DNA of 64,000 nucleotides from Hydrotalea sp. (lineage in GTDB: Bacteria > Bacteroidota > Bacteroidia > Chitinophagales > Chitinophagaceae). A model generated the notes under the pieces. It was not told the origin of the DNA. It searched no databases and saw only the letters and a list, made by a program, of their open reading frames with translations. Position 1 is the stretch's first letter. Each line of letters begins with the position of its first letter. Location: the NCBI GenBank assembly GCA_022402565.1, contig JAKRSC010000024.1:356042-420041 (forward strand). Reading direction: 5' to 3'. The position numbers and the translations under genes are program-made. Below, in pieces: positions 43,904 through 54,006 of the stretch.

Positions 43904-44650
43904 TTATTTCATCTTTTCGGCAACCATAATCAACCTAGGCGACTGCCTCATATGGTAAGGTGCTAGCTGATAATCTCCATATACTTCCTTGATTTGCAAG
44001 TGTTCAAAGGCCATCATTTCCGTAAAATCGCCTAATGAAAACTTAGCTACCCGCTCAGTAAACAGGTGATGTGGCGAAGGGTGTGTTGCATCCGTAATCT
44101 GAATTTGCTTGTAAAAAAAGCGTTCGTCATGCCATTTGGTGATATGAAAATCAACACCGTCTTCAATTTGATGTAACGAAGGAACCAAATGATCCTCAGA
44201 AAAATGAACGTTTAAATAGTCCATCACTAGTTTCCCGCCAGGTTTAATGCTCTGTGCCATAGTTCTTATGGCTTTTTCATGCTCCCTTTGTGTTTTAAAA
44301 TACCCAAAACTGGTAAATAAGTTCCAAGCAATATCAAAATAGTTCACCCAACAGGGCAAACGCATATCGTGTTGAAAGAAATGTAACTTTTCATGTGAAA
44401 ACTTTCTGGCCTCCCGGATACTTTCATAGGAAAGGTCAATGCCAGTTACGTCATAACCATACTGAGCTAAAGCCCTACTATGACGCCCTTTTCCACAGGC
44501 AATATCTAACATTTTAGCATTGGGTGCAGGCTCAATTAAATGCACTATACGGTCAATAAATGCATGTGCCTCACTATCGTCGCGGTGTTTATATAACAAG
44601 TGGTAATAATGCGAATTGAACCAATCTTTAAACCAATTATGCTCTGCCAT
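43904..44650 (-). CDS. Class I SAM-dependent methyltransferase
   Basis: Rossmann-fold methyltransferase. Motif I is KMLDIACGKGRHSRALA, motif II VTGIDLSYESI with the ribose-binding Asp, and post-I HFFQHDMRLP. The N-terminal FKDWFNSHYYHLLYKHRDDSEA is shared with a Bacteroidota subgroup of unknown substrate. 248 aa. Stands alone between the sucA promoter and the divergent glmM. Confidence 0.85.
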   Translation of the reverse strand: MAEHNWFKDWFNSHYYHLLYKHRDDSEAHAFIDRIVHLIEPAPNAKMLDIACGKGRHSRALAQYGYDVTGIDLSYESIREARKFSHEKLHFFQHDMRLPCWVNYFDIAWNLFTSFGYFKTQREHEKAIRTMAQSIKPGGKLVMDYLNVHFSEDHLVPSLHQIEDGVDFHITKWHDERFFYKQIQITDATHPSPHHLFTERVAKFSLGDFTEMMAFEHLQIKEVYGDYQLAPYHMRQSPRLIMVAEKMK

Positions 44651-44763
44651 CCTGCAAAAGTAATTAGCAACAGAAGGATCTCAACTTTCATGACTTGTTA
44701 ATTCAGGAAATTTTAGGATTGCCTCTTGATTGATAGGTCTAAAAGCAATGGCTCAAAATGCCC

Positions 44764-44771
44764 TATGTTTG
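44764..44771 (+). promoter_or_regulatory. Probable -7 element of glmM
   Basis: TATGTTTG matches TAnnTTTG and ends 19 bp before the ATG at 44791. It lies downstream of an in-frame ATG at 44758, which rules that start out if the promoter is real. Confidence 0.6.
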
Positions 44772-44790
44772 CAAGCCAAAAGTCGAACAT

Positions 44791-46185
44791 ATGGCCTTAA
44801 TGAAGAGCATTTCGGGTATCCGAGGAACCATTGGCGGAGCCCCAGGAAACAACCTTACCCCTCTAGATATTGTGCGTTTTTCTTCCGCTTATGGAACATG
44901 GCTGCTGAAGAAACATCCTAATAACAAAAAAGTCGTGGTAGGTCGCGATGGTAGAATTAGCGGTCCCATGGTACAAGCCCTTGTAATTAACACACTCACT
45001 GCTCTGGGTATTGATGTACTTGATGCAGGCCTTAGTACCACACCAACTATTGAAATGGCGGTTGTATGGGAAAAAGCTGCGGGTGGTATAATTCTAACTG
45101 CCAGTCACAATCCTAAGGAATGGAACGCCTTAAAGTTATTGAATGAAAAAGGTGAATTTATAAGTGGTGAAGATGGTGCTGAAGTGTTACAGTTAGCTGA
45201 AGCTGAAAATTTCCAATATGCATCAGTTGACCAGCTTGGTAAAACTTTTGAAGCCAACCATTTTATTGAAAAACATATTGAAGCTATTCTGGCTCATCCA
45301 TGGGTTAATAAAGCAACCATAGAAGCGGCTGATTTTTCAATTGTTGTAGATGCAATCAATAGTTCAGGTGCAATAGCAGTACCAGCTTTGTTAGAGGCTT
45401 TGGGGGTGAAAAAATACAAAGTACTTAACTGCGAAATTACTGGCAAGTTTGCACACAATCCAGAGCCACTACCTGAACACCTGACTGAACTGAGCAATAC
45501 TGTTGTAAAAGAAAATGCCCATTTAGGTATTGCAGTTGACCCGGATGTAGATCGACTTTGTTTTGTGAATGAAGATGGTACACTCTTTGGCGAAGAATAT
45601 ACTTTAGTAGCTGTAGCTGATTTTGTGTTGGGTCGTGAAAAAGGAAGCACAGTCAGCAACCTCAGTTCAACCAGAGCTCTTCGAGATGTAACTGAAAGCC
45701 ATGGCTGTACCTATTATGCAAGCGCTGTGGGTGAAGTGAATGTAGTACAACAAATGAAAGATACCAATGCTGTAATTGGCGGCGAAGGTAATGGCGGAAT
45801 AATAGTCCCAAATTTTCACTATGGAAGAGATGCATTAATTGGTATTGGTATATTCTTAACTGCATTAGCAGAAAAAGGTGGATCGTCCAAAAAACTTCGT
45901 AGCTCTTATCCCGACTATTTCATGAGCAAAAATAAAATTGAGTTAACTGAAGGAACAAATATGTCAGCAATTTTTGCTGCAATTCAAAAAAAGTATGCAA
46001 AAAATCCACAGAACACCATCGATGGATTAAAAATTGAATTTGATAAAGACTGGGTTCATTTAAGACCAAGTAATACTGAACCAATTATTCGGATATATGC
46101 TGAAAGTCAATTTGAAACCACTGCACACAATATTGCTAAAAAAATTATGGAAGATATCCGCGAAATCATGAATGGAGCTCATTAA
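44791..46185 (+). CDS. glmM: Phosphoglucosamine mutase / phosphohexomutase
   Basis: Isomerises glucosamine 6-phosphate to glucosamine 1-phosphate for UDP-GlcNAc, peptidoglycan and LPS. The start MALMKSISGIRGTIGG is the form usual in Bacteroidota. The phospho-serine is S105 in ILTASHNPKEWNALK, the metal loop is DPDVDRL, the sugar loop GGEGNGG and the phosphate loop RPSNTEPIIRIYAES. 464 aa. The loop layout favours GlmM over phosphomannomutase, but bifunctional activity cannot be excluded. It is 26 bp upstream of the cysteine desulfurase gene. Confidence 0.9.
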   Translation: MALMKSISGIRGTIGGAPGNNLTPLDIVRFSSAYGTWLLKKHPNNKKVVVGRDGRISGPMVQALVINTLTALGIDVLDAGLSTTPTIEMAVVWEKAAGGIILTASHNPKEWNALKLLNEKGEFISGEDGAEVLQLAEAENFQYASVDQLGKTFEANHFIEKHIEAILAHPWVNKATIEAADFSIVVDAINSSGAIAVPALLEALGVKKYKVLNCEITGKFAHNPEPLPEHLTELSNTVVKENAHLGIAVDPDVDRLCFVNEDGTLFGEEYTLVAVADFVLGREKGSTVSNLSSTRALRDVTESHGCTYYASAVGEVNVVQQMKDTNAVIGGEGNGGIIVPNFHYGRDALIGIGIFLTALAEKGGSSKKLRSSYPDYFMSKNKIELTEGTNMSAIFAAIQKKYAKNPQNTIDGLKIEFDKDWVHLRPSNTEPIIRIYAESQFETTAHNIAKKIMEDIREIMNGAH

Positions 46186-46211
46186 CTTTCTACAACACAC
46201 AAACTGCACTT

Positions 46212-47339
46212 ATGGAAAGAATTTATTTTGATAACGCCGCAACTACTGCACTAGACCCTACTGTGCTAGAATCAATGATGCCTTATTTAACTACGCACTT
46301 TGGAAATCCATCTTCTATTTATAGCTACGGAAGAGAGAGCAGGTTAGCAGTTGAAAATGCCAGGAAAACTGTTGCCAAAATTTTAAATGCTCATCCAGCA
46401 GAAATTTTTTTCACAAGTGGTGGCACCGAAAGCAGCAATACAGCTATTCACGCAGCAATTTTTAATTTAGGATGTACGCATATCATCAGTTCCCCAATTG
46501 AACACCATGCTACTCTGCATACTATTGAACATTTACACAAACAAGGCGCCGCAGCCTTAAGCTATGTGCGTGTGTTGCCTAACGGACATATTGACCTTGA
46601 ACATTTAGAAGAAATACTTGCAAATTCTGATGAAAAGTGTTTCGTTACATTAATGCATGCCAATAATGAAATTGGTAATATCACCGATATTTTTGCAGTT
46701 GGAAATCTTTGCAAAAAATATAATGCAATTTTTCATAGTGATACAGTTCAAACCGTTGGACATTTCCCTTTCGACCTTCGTAATACGCCTGTTCACTTTA
46801 TCACTGGTGCGGGACATAAATTTCATGGACCAAAAGGTGTTGGAATTTTATACATTAATGAAAATGTAAAAATTCAGCCCTATATACATGGCGGCAGTCA
46901 GGAAAGAAATATGCGCGCTGGTACAGAAAACTTGTATGGTATTGTTGGTTTTGCAAAAGCACTTGAAATAGCAACTCTAAATTATGAGGAAGAAAAAAAA
47001 CATATTTTAGAGATCAAACATTACATGCGCGATGAATTAAAAAAACACATCCCAGGTGTACATTTCAACGGGGATGTTGATGGAAATAGCTTGTATACCG
47101 TTCTAAATGTTAGCTTTCCTAAGACTGAAAAAAGCGAAATGATTTTATTCAACTTAGATATTCACCAAATTTGCGCCTCAGGCGGTAGTGCTTGTACGAG
47201 TGGTGCAGATGCCGGAAGTCATGTGATTAGAGCAATCAATAATAATCCCAATCAGGTGGCAGTTCGCTTTTCTTTTAGCAAATTCAATAAGAAGGAGGAA
47301 GTGGACTTAGTTATTGAAAAGCTTAAAGATTTAATCTAA
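46212..47339 (+). CDS. Cysteine desulfurase (NifS/IscS type)
   Basis: PLP enzyme that takes sulfur from cysteine as a persulfide for Fe-S clusters or tRNA thiolation. FDNAATT starts the chain, K203 in GAGHKFHGPKG binds PLP, and the active cysteine is C328 in CASGGSACTSG, on the long mobile loop typical of group I. 375 aa, shorter than E. coli IscS. It is not next to iscU; the A-type carrier at 60.3 kb is a possible partner in the same pathway. IscS versus a tRNA-specific desulfurase is not decided. Confidence 0.93.
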   Translation: MERIYFDNAATTALDPTVLESMMPYLTTHFGNPSSIYSYGRESRLAVENARKTVAKILNAHPAEIFFTSGGTESSNTAIHAAIFNLGCTHIISSPIEHHATLHTIEHLHKQGAAALSYVRVLPNGHIDLEHLEEILANSDEKCFVTLMHANNEIGNITDIFAVGNLCKKYNAIFHSDTVQTVGHFPFDLRNTPVHFITGAGHKFHGPKGVGILYINENVKIQPYIHGGSQERNMRAGTENLYGIVGFAKALEIATLNYEEEKKHILEIKHYMRDELKKHIPGVHFNGDVDGNSLYTVLNVSFPKTEKSEMILFNLDIHQICASGGSACTSGADAGSHVIRAINNNPNQVAVRFSFSKFNKKEEVDLVIEKLKDLI

Positions 47340-47394
47340 TCATTTGAAATAAATCTGTAATTTAAATCGTTCAATCACACACAAACATTTACTT

Positions 47395-47874
47395 ATGAAA
47401 AAATTTCTTTTTGCACTTATTGCCTTAACATGGCTCAATACCAATTCAACCAATGCACAGAATAAAGTCCCTATGGCTGTCTTCGCAGAAGTAGGTGGAC
47501 CAGGTCTAGCTTCAATCAATTTTGACACCCGATTTGCAAAAAAAGCTACTGGATTAGGGGGTAGAATTGGAGTTGGTGGATTTAGTGTTGACGGTACAGG
47601 GGTTACTTTTATTCCAGTTGGGGTAAACTACCTATTAGGTAAAGACAATAAAAACTTCTTTGAAATTGGAGGTGGTGTAACATATGCCAATGTTAGCGAT
47701 CGAAGTTTTTCTGACGGAAGTATTTTTGAAGGCTCTTTTGGACATTTGAATTTTGGTTATCGTCTTCAGCCTGCTAATGGAGGTTTCTTTTTTAGAGCAG
47801 CTATCAACCCAATATTTGGAAGAGGTTATTTCATGCCATATTATGCAGGCCTTGCATTTGGATATTCATTTTAA
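47395..47874 (+). CDS. Secreted hypothetical protein, likely beta-barrel
   Basis: Not recognised. 159 aa with a signal peptide ending at TNAQ (about residue 22). The mature part is rich in Gly and aromatic residues arranged as short strands (GGRIGVGGFSV, FEIGGGVTYANV, HLNFGYRLQ) and ends in aromatic F-G-Y-S-F, the usual C-terminal signature of an outer-membrane barrel strand. Single gene with a bidirectional terminator after it. Confidence 0.75.
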   Translation: MKKFLFALIALTWLNTNSTNAQNKVPMAVFAEVGGPGLASINFDTRFAKKATGLGGRIGVGGFSVDGTGVTFIPVGVNYLLGKDNKNFFEIGGGVTYANVSDRSFSDGSIFEGSFGHLNFGYRLQPANGGFFFRAAINPIFGRGYFMPYYAGLAFGYSF

Positions 47875-47892
47875 AATACAACCTCATAAATA

Positions 47893-47923
47893 AAAAATGC
47901 CTCGAATATCGAGGCATTTTTTA
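47893..47923. terminator. Bidirectional terminator
   Basis: AATGCCTCGA and TCGAGGCATT pair around a short loop, with A-rich and T-rich arms. It serves the secreted protein gene (plus) and the AAA+ gene (minus). Confidence 0.88.
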
Positions 47924-47937
47924 TTTAGCTATCAAGC

Positions 47938-49467
47938 TTATTCCTCCTGATCCCATTCATCAGTTTGCAATGATCCAAAATTCATAATACCACCCATCAA
48001 ATCCTGAAATGCAATTTTACCATCAATGTTCTTTTTGCTAATCAAAGAATAAGCAGCTAATCCATGTAAAACAAATTCCATTAATAATGACTGTTCAGCT
48101 TGATTGGCCATATGAAAATGCTTTTTAACAAAACTATCTAACCCATTCACTTTTTTCAGAGCCAATATTTTATCAGCATCCTTCATATCTAGTAACAAAT
48201 CAAGATGCTGTCCATTATTAAACCACTCTACAATAGTTTGATAAGGATCTAACGGCAATTGTTCTTCTTCTGAATTTTTTCTTTTCTTCTTTTTGGTTTG
48301 CTCTGGATTGGGAAAATACTGAACAAACAAAGTCCTGATTGCTTTCTCAATTAAATGAACAGCAACTTGATAAGGCCCCTCCTGTTCTCCTTCATACACC
48401 AATTCAATTTTCCCTGTAATTGCTGGCACAATAGCAAGAATATCAGAAATCCAAATTTGCGACTTCTTTTCATTATGCAATAATGTTCTTCTTTCAGCAC
48501 TTCCTATAGCAGTTTCAAATGCAGCAATGGTCAATCGCGCGCTTACACCACTCTTTCTATCAACATATTCACTTTGACGCGCTTCAAATGCCACTTGTTC
48601 TATGAGTCGTTTCACCAAATCACTTACTTGGATCTTTTGAGCTTGGTCTTCACCAATTGCAGCCTCTTGTTCAGTTATAGCTAACGCCACTTCCATAGAG
48701 TTAGGATAATGCGTTAATATTTGGCTTTCGATTCTATCTTTTAAAGGGGTAACTATGCTACCTCTGTTTGTATAATCTTCTGGATTAGCTGTAAATACAA
48801 ATTGAATATCTAATGGCATGCGCAACTTAAAGCCACGAATTTGCACATCACCTTCTTGTAAAATATTAAATAACGCAACTTGAATACGGGCTTGCAAATC
48901 TGGCAATTCGTTAATAACAAAAATACACCTATTGCTCCGCGGAATTATTCCATAATGGATAACACCCTCATCGGAAAAACTCAATCGAAGGTTAGCTGCC
49001 TTAATTGGGTCAATATCTCCAATCAAATCGGCAACACTTACATCCGGCGTTGCTAATTTTTCTGCATATCGCTGTGAGCGATGTACCCAAGCAATGGGCG
49101 TATCATCTCCTTTTCTTGCCAGCATATCAATAGCATACCTACTAATGGGGCGAAAAGGATCATCATTAATTTCACTTCCTTCAACTATAGGCATAAACTC
49201 GTCAAGCAAATCAACCATTTGCCTGGCCATACGTGTTTTAGCTTGACCACGTAAACCCAAGTACAAAATGTTATGCTTACTCAATAATGCTCTTTCAGTA
49301 TCTGGAATAACTGTATCCTCATAACCTAAAATACCAGGGAATGGATTTTCTTTTTGCTTGATTCTTTGAATGAGGTTATCTCTAATTTCTTCTTTGACCG
49401 TCTTAGAACGATAACCTGATTGCTTCAACTCTCCAAATGTGTGTATGTGTTGTATGTCCATTATCAT
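47938..49467 (-). CDS. AAA+ ATPase of the magnesium-chelatase ChlI / MoxR-like class
   Basis: Cytoplasmic AAA+ protein. Walker A is the unusual GLRGQAKT (71-78) and Walker B lies in RCIFVINELPDL. FTANPEDYTNRGSIVTPLKDRI is the helix-2-insert and sensor 1 region of chelatase-type ATPases. An acidic/Lys-rich stretch (KKKKRKNSEEEQ) and a 120-residue helical C-terminus follow. 509 aa. Its ATG shares one base with the stop of the VWA gene (TAATG), so the two are coupled and very likely form a chelatase- or MoxR/VWA-like complex. No chlorophyll, cobalamin or hydrogenase genes are nearby; the client is unknown. Confidence 0.85.
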   Translation of the reverse strand: MIMDIQHIHTFGELKQSGYRSKTVKEEIRDNLIQRIKQKENPFPGILGYEDTVIPDTERALLSKHNILYLGLRGQAKTRMARQMVDLLDEFMPIVEGSEINDDPFRPISRYAIDMLARKGDDTPIAWVHRSQRYAEKLATPDVSVADLIGDIDPIKAANLRLSFSDEGVIHYGIIPRSNRCIFVINELPDLQARIQVALFNILQEGDVQIRGFKLRMPLDIQFVFTANPEDYTNRGSIVTPLKDRIESQILTHYPNSMEVALAITEQEAAIGEDQAQKIQVSDLVKRLIEQVAFEARQSEYVDRKSGVSARLTIAAFETAIGSAERRTLLHNEKKSQIWISDILAIVPAITGKIELVYEGEQEGPYQVAVHLIEKAIRTLFVQYFPNPEQTKKKKRKNSEEEQLPLDPYQTIVEWFNNGQHLDLLLDMKDADKILALKKVNGLDSFVKKHFHMANQAEQSLLMEFVLHGLAAYSLISKKNIDGKIAFQDLMGGIMNFGSLQTDEWDQEE

Positions 49468-50564
49468 TAAAACATTGTTTTAGTCTTACCACTTTCAAAA
49501 TCCTTGAATACAAAAGAGCCCAAATTATCTAAACCCGCAAAAAAGGCTTTACCATGATTCATTTCTGTAAATTCTTCTACAAATTTTTGCAGATAAGGAT
49601 CACTGGCAATCATGAAAGTCGTAATGGGAATTTTTAATTTCTTGCATTGCGCTGCTAAATTCATACATCTATTAATTACTTTCCTATCTAATCCAAAACT
49701 GTTCTTATAGTATTTACCACTTATCTTAAGACAGGTGGGCTTTCCATCTGTAATCATGAAAATTTGCTTGTTGCTGTTTTTCCTTCTTCTAAGCAAATCC
49801 ATGGCCATTTCTAATCCGGCAACTGTATTAGTATGATAAGGGCCAACTTGTAAATAGGGCAAATCTTTAATCTCTACCTGCCATGCATCGTTACCAAACA
49901 CAACAATATCTAGGGTATCTTTCGGATACTTAGTTGTAATAAGTTCACTCAAAGCCATAGCCACTTTTTTGGCTGGTGTTATTCGGTCTTCGCCATATAA
50001 AATCATACTATGACTAATATCAATCATAAGTACGGTAGAAGTTTGTGCTTTGAAATCAGTTTCACGAATATGCAAATCCTCTTCTGACATGTGAAAGCGT
50101 TCAATACCATGGTTAATTTGCGCATGCCGAATGCTCTCAGTAAAATCAATTTGTTCTAAAGTATCTCCAAACTGATAGGGTCTAGTGTCTGAATTCTGCT
50201 CATCGCCTTTCCCGAATTTTGATGTGGCGTGATTGCCAGGTTTTGATTTCTTAAGTTGACCGAAAATTTCATCAAGGCTTTTTTTACGAATAGTACTTTC
50301 TGACTTTGCAGTTATTTTAAATGAGCCATCTGCTGGATTCTCTGATAGGTAACCTTTTGCTTTCAATTCTTCAATAAAATCACCCATTCCATAATCATCA
50401 TTCGTCAAATTATATTTTCTATCTAATTGATTCAACCAGTCAAGCGCTTCAGTAGCATCACCATTGGTATACGTCAAGAGCTGGACAAATAAATCCAACA
50501 ATTGCTGGAATTTATTTTCCTCATTAGCATTGATGCGAAATGTTTCGAATCTGTACCCTTTCAT
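49467..50564 (-). CDS. VWA-domain protein, partner of the AAA+ ATPase
   Basis: Von Willebrand factor A protein without signal peptide or membrane helix. The MIDAS metal site is complete: D182-I-S-H-S186 in MIDISHSMILYG, a Thr in GPYHTNTVAG and MITDGKPTC. The N-terminal 150 residues are helical and charged and may bind the partner or client. 365 aa. First gene of the pair, coupled to the ATPase by TAATG. In known AAA+/VWA pairs the VWA member recruits the substrate, which is the inferred job here. Confidence 0.87.
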   Translation of the reverse strand: MKGYRFETFRINANEENKFQQLLDLFVQLLTYTNGDATEALDWLNQLDRKYNLTNDDYGMGDFIEELKAKGYLSENPADGSFKITAKSESTIRKKSLDEIFGQLKKSKPGNHATSKFGKGDEQNSDTRPYQFGDTLEQIDFTESIRHAQINHGIERFHMSEEDLHIRETDFKAQTSTVLMIDISHSMILYGEDRITPAKKVAMALSELITTKYPKDTLDIVVFGNDAWQVEIKDLPYLQVGPYHTNTVAGLEMAMDLLRRRKNSNKQIFMITDGKPTCLKISGKYYKNSFGLDRKVINRCMNLAAQCKKLKIPITTFMIASDPYLQKFVEEFTEMNHGKAFFAGLDNLGSFVFKDFESGKTKTMF

Positions 50565-50623
50565 ATCTGAAAACTACTGTATTTGTGTCTAACGTACAAG
50601 CTATGTTTTGGTTGAAAGAGAAT

Positions 50624-50653
50624 AAAAAAAGTCCCACAATTTTATGTGGGACT
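50624..50653 (-). terminator. Rho-independent terminator after the DUF2723 gene
   Basis: On the minus strand AGTCCCACA and TGTGGGACT pair around a 6-base loop and are followed by a seven-T run. It lies between the DUF2723 stop and the VWA start. Confidence 0.9.
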
Positions 50654-50659
50654 CTATAT

Positions 50660-53600
50660 TTACTTTTCTTCTGCTGGCATTACTTTACCAGGAATACTCA
50701 TTCCTTCGTACATCTGTTTAATTTGTCTTAATCCTTCTAAATAATTTTTAGCAATATTCTTTTCCTGTTCCATGTTCATTGCATGTACACCTGAAAGAGA
50801 ATTATAGTAACGCATTTGCTGAGTTAAGTCTTTTTCAACTAATGCTGATACTTTTTTTGCTAGCTCCTTTGCCTCAGCTCTATAACAAGCATCAATAAAC
50901 ATAAGAGAGTTTCTGTTATGTAAATTAGCCCTACTGATCATTCCATATGGCATATTTTCATCAATGATCATTTGATCTGCCTTTTCTAATACCTTTCTTG
51001 CTTCCTCTTTTCTATTCTTATTTACCAAGTCAATAGCCAATTCAGTATACGCCATTCGAATTGTATTTAAGTGGCGTCTGTTTTCTTCATCAAAATACAC
51101 ACCTGGAACATTTGCATTACCAGATGCAAAAACATTCATCACTTTATCCATCATCCAATTGGTATTGATGTTGTCTTGATAAACTGGAACAAAACGAAAC
51201 GCTAACCCGTCGCGACGTAGGTATTCGTCAAATCCTAATTCAACACCAGGATTGGTGAAATAAATAGGACGTTTCCAACCATTAGCTGCAATAATATTCA
51301 ATACAGTTGCATCATTCTTCATGATGGCCCCTTTTGGAAATTCAAAGCGAACCTCACCCACTACACTGTCAGTTGGATTAACAGTTCCATTGGCAAGAAC
51401 CAATTCTTTATTAACCGGAATTGAGAATTTTCTAACTGGAAAACTATGCAAAGGTTCACCACGAGTATTATCCATAGTTGCAGGGTCATCGCTGCCTACA
51501 TAGTTTTTCATGACATCATATAAATCGTAGAATCGATTTTCTGGAATATTTGGGCGAGGTGCATAAACACTATAATCCCGCTTACGACCTTCAATCTGGT
51601 CAGCAGACCAAATTACATCTATTGGATCACTTTCGTTAATCTTATAGCGAAGCTGATTGATATACCAATCAATTCCTAATAAGCTATAGTTTACAACACG
51701 AACATCTCTACGAATTCCTTCTACTTCTTGAGCATACCATAGAGGATATGTATCGTTATCACCAAATGAAAAGATAATAGCGTTTGGCGCACAACTTTCC
51801 AAATAGTTTTTAGCCAAATCTCTTGCAATTTGTTTTTTACTACGATCATGATCATCCCATTCTTGTTGTGCCATTAAACCAGGTACAGCAAGTAAACAAA
51901 CAATAGTTGCAACACCTGCAGCTGTTACTTGAGCAAGTTTTTTCTGTAATAAATTAGCTATAAATAATACCCCTAAACCAATCCAAACAGCATATGCATA
52001 AAAGCTTCCTACAAAAGCGTAGTCACGCTCTCTTGGTTGATAGCCTGCTTGATTTAAATATAAAATAATTGCAAATCCTGTGAAGAAGAACAACAAGAAA
52101 TTGATAAAAGCATCTTCGCGCTTTTTACGGTGCTGATAAATCCATCCTAGAATACCAAGTATAAAAGGCAACATAAATAGTTTATTGTTAGCCTTGTTAT
52201 TCTTCATGCTATCGGGCAATTCTGCCTGACTTCCGTATAACAATCCATCAATAAATGGAATTCCAGTAATCCAATTACCATCGCGAACATTACCAGTAAA
52301 CAACCCTTGTACATCATTCTGCTTGCCAGAGAAATTCCACATAAAATAGCGGAAATACATCCAATAAAACTGGTACCCTAAAAAGAACCGAATATTATCA
52401 CCTTGATTAGGAGCTCTTTCATATTCTCCCTGCTGCGTTTTACCTATGTTCATAAACGACGCATAATAATCAGCATGATATTGATCATTACTAGCGTCCC
52501 ACATCCTTGTTAGAACCATTTTATCTTCAGGAGCATATACATAATTCAATTCCCTGCCAACTTCAATATATGAATCCTTCCCTTTTTGATAACGCTTTCC
52601 TCCTTCTTTGTAATCTACTGGACGAGCAGTAAACTTTTGTCCATATAACAATGGGAAATCACCATACTGCTCTCTACCTAAATATCCAACCAAACTCATA
52701 GGATTATCAACATTATACATATCCACTGATGGATCAGCAGCACTTCGGATCATGGTAGTTAGATAAGTTGAATAGCCTACCAACATAAATGCAAAGCACC
52801 AAAGAGATAATTTCAAATAATACCAACTTTTCTTAGCAGCATAACGCAAACCAACTGCAATTAGAATTGCTATCAAAACAAAGAAAAAGCCAAATCCAGT
52901 AAAGAAAGGAGCTCCCAAGCTATTTGTAAAGAATAAATCGAATTTACCAGCAGCTTTAATTGTATACTGAATAACTGCTACTTGAACTATGCCCGTCAAT
53001 ACACAGCTCATTACAAAAAATATATAAGCACCACCATAAGCTGCTTTCTTTTGAGGGTTTCTACTTTCAAAAAAGAACAACAAGCCAAAAGCAATTAAAA
53101 CACCTAAAATAACCAATCCAGCATAGGTAGGATCCATTCCTATACCACGCTCTGGAGAAGCTTCTCCATTTGCTTTAATAATTGCACCTACAAATGCCAA
53201 AGCGCCACCAATTCCCAATATTTTTACAAACCCAGCTCTTAGTTGAACATAGTTGAAAGTGTCTCTTTTTTTGTAATAGTAAACCATTACTATTGCGGGT
53301 ATTGTTAATAAGTTCAATAAGTGAACACCTATTGACAATCCCATCATAAAAAAGATAAATACAATCCATTTATCGGCACCTGGTTGTTCACTAGCATGTT
53401 CCCACTTCAAAATTGCCCAAAAAACGAGCGCTGTAAAGAAAGATGACATTGCGTACACTTCACCTTCAACTGCACTATACCAAAAAGAATCACTAAAAGT
53501 ATAAGCCAAAGCACCTACCGCACCAGCACCCATGATGCTGATTAACTGATACATAGATACTGAGCCATTCGCATCAACCTGCATAATTCTTCTAGCAAAG

Positions 53601-53896
53601 TGAGTAATAGTCCAAAACAGGAATAAAATGGTAAATCCACTCGCTAGGGCATTCATAATATTCACAGCCTTTGCAGCAGTGAAAGGATTATCACCAAACA
53701 AAATGATAAAAAATCGACCTAATAGTACAAATAAAGGTGCTCCTGGTGGGTGTGGAATTTGAAGTTTAAAACAGCTACTTACAAATTCACCACAATCCCA
53801 CAAGCTTCCGCCTGCTTCTGCTGTGAGAATGTAAACACTTGAAGCAATGAAAAAAATGAGCCATCCCGTAATGTTATTGATCTTCTTAAAATGCAT
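50660..53896 (-). CDS. DUF2723 family multi-helix membrane protein
   Basis: Large inner-membrane protein of the DUF2723 family, distantly related to GT-C glycosyltransferases such as protein O-mannosyltransferase. The N-terminus holds GGSLWDCGEFVSSCF and QIPHPPGAPLFVLLGR, the conserved acidic loop expected after helix 1. About 12-14 helices fill residues 1-600. The C-terminal 400 residues are soluble, with FSFGDNDTYPLWYAQEVEG and a helical, TPR-like end. ATG 53896 is chosen (MHFKKINNITGW); the ORF opens at 53953, but that adds a poorly conserved stretch. 1078 aa. The donor and acceptor are unknown. Confidence 0.87.
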   Translation of the reverse strand: MHFKKINNITGWLIFFIASSVYILTAEAGGSLWDCGEFVSSCFKLQIPHPPGAPLFVLLGRFFIILFGDNPFTAAKAVNIMNALASGFTILFLFWTITHFARRIMQVDANGSVSMYQLISIMGAGAVGALAYTFSDSFWYSAVEGEVYAMSSFFTALVFWAILKWEHASEQPGADKWIVFIFFMMGLSIGVHLLNLLTIPAIVMVYYYKKRDTFNYVQLRAGFVKILGIGGALAFVGAIIKANGEASPERGIGMDPTYAGLVILGVLIAFGLLFFFESRNPQKKAAYGGAYIFFVMSCVLTGIVQVAVIQYTIKAAGKFDLFFTNSLGAPFFTGFGFFFVLIAILIAVGLRYAAKKSWYYLKLSLWCFAFMLVGYSTYLTTMIRSAADPSVDMYNVDNPMSLVGYLGREQYGDFPLLYGQKFTARPVDYKEGGKRYQKGKDSYIEVGRELNYVYAPEDKMVLTRMWDASNDQYHADYYASFMNIGKTQQGEYERAPNQGDNIRFFLGYQFYWMYFRYFMWNFSGKQNDVQGLFTGNVRDGNWITGIPFIDGLLYGSQAELPDSMKNNKANNKLFMLPFILGILGWIYQHRKKREDAFINFLLFFFTGFAIILYLNQAGYQPRERDYAFVGSFYAYAVWIGLGVLFIANLLQKKLAQVTAAGVATIVCLLAVPGLMAQQEWDDHDRSKKQIARDLAKNYLESCAPNAIIFSFGDNDTYPLWYAQEVEGIRRDVRVVNYSLLGIDWYINQLRYKINESDPIDVIWSADQIEGRKRDYSVYAPRPNIPENRFYDLYDVMKNYVGSDDPATMDNTRGEPLHSFPVRKFSIPVNKELVLANGTVNPTDSVVGEVRFEFPKGAIMKNDATVLNIIAANGWKRPIYFTNPGVELGFDEYLRRDGLAFRFVPVYQDNINTNWMMDKVMNVFASGNANVPGVYFDEENRRHLNTIRMAYTELAIDLVNKNRKEEARKVLEKADQMIIDENMPYGMISRANLHNRNSLMFIDACYRAEAKELAKKVSALVEKDLTQQMRYYNSLSGVHAMNMEQEKNIAKNYLEGLRQIKQMYEGMSIPGKVMPAEEK

Positions 53897-53992
53897 GGTC
53901 GTTTTGGTTTTTAAGCGGAGCAAACCTAACTGAAAAAAAGGAAACCCATTCATTCAAAATGTGAAAATTAGAGATGTAGTGTTCATTCTTCT

Positions 53993-54000
53993 TAATTTTG
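53993..54000 (+). promoter_or_regulatory. Probable -7 element of mtaB, leaderless
   Basis: TAATTTTG matches TAnnTTTG and ends 6 bp before the ATG at 54007, so transcription would begin at or next to the start codon. Confidence 0.55.
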
Positions 54001-54006
54001 CCGCCC

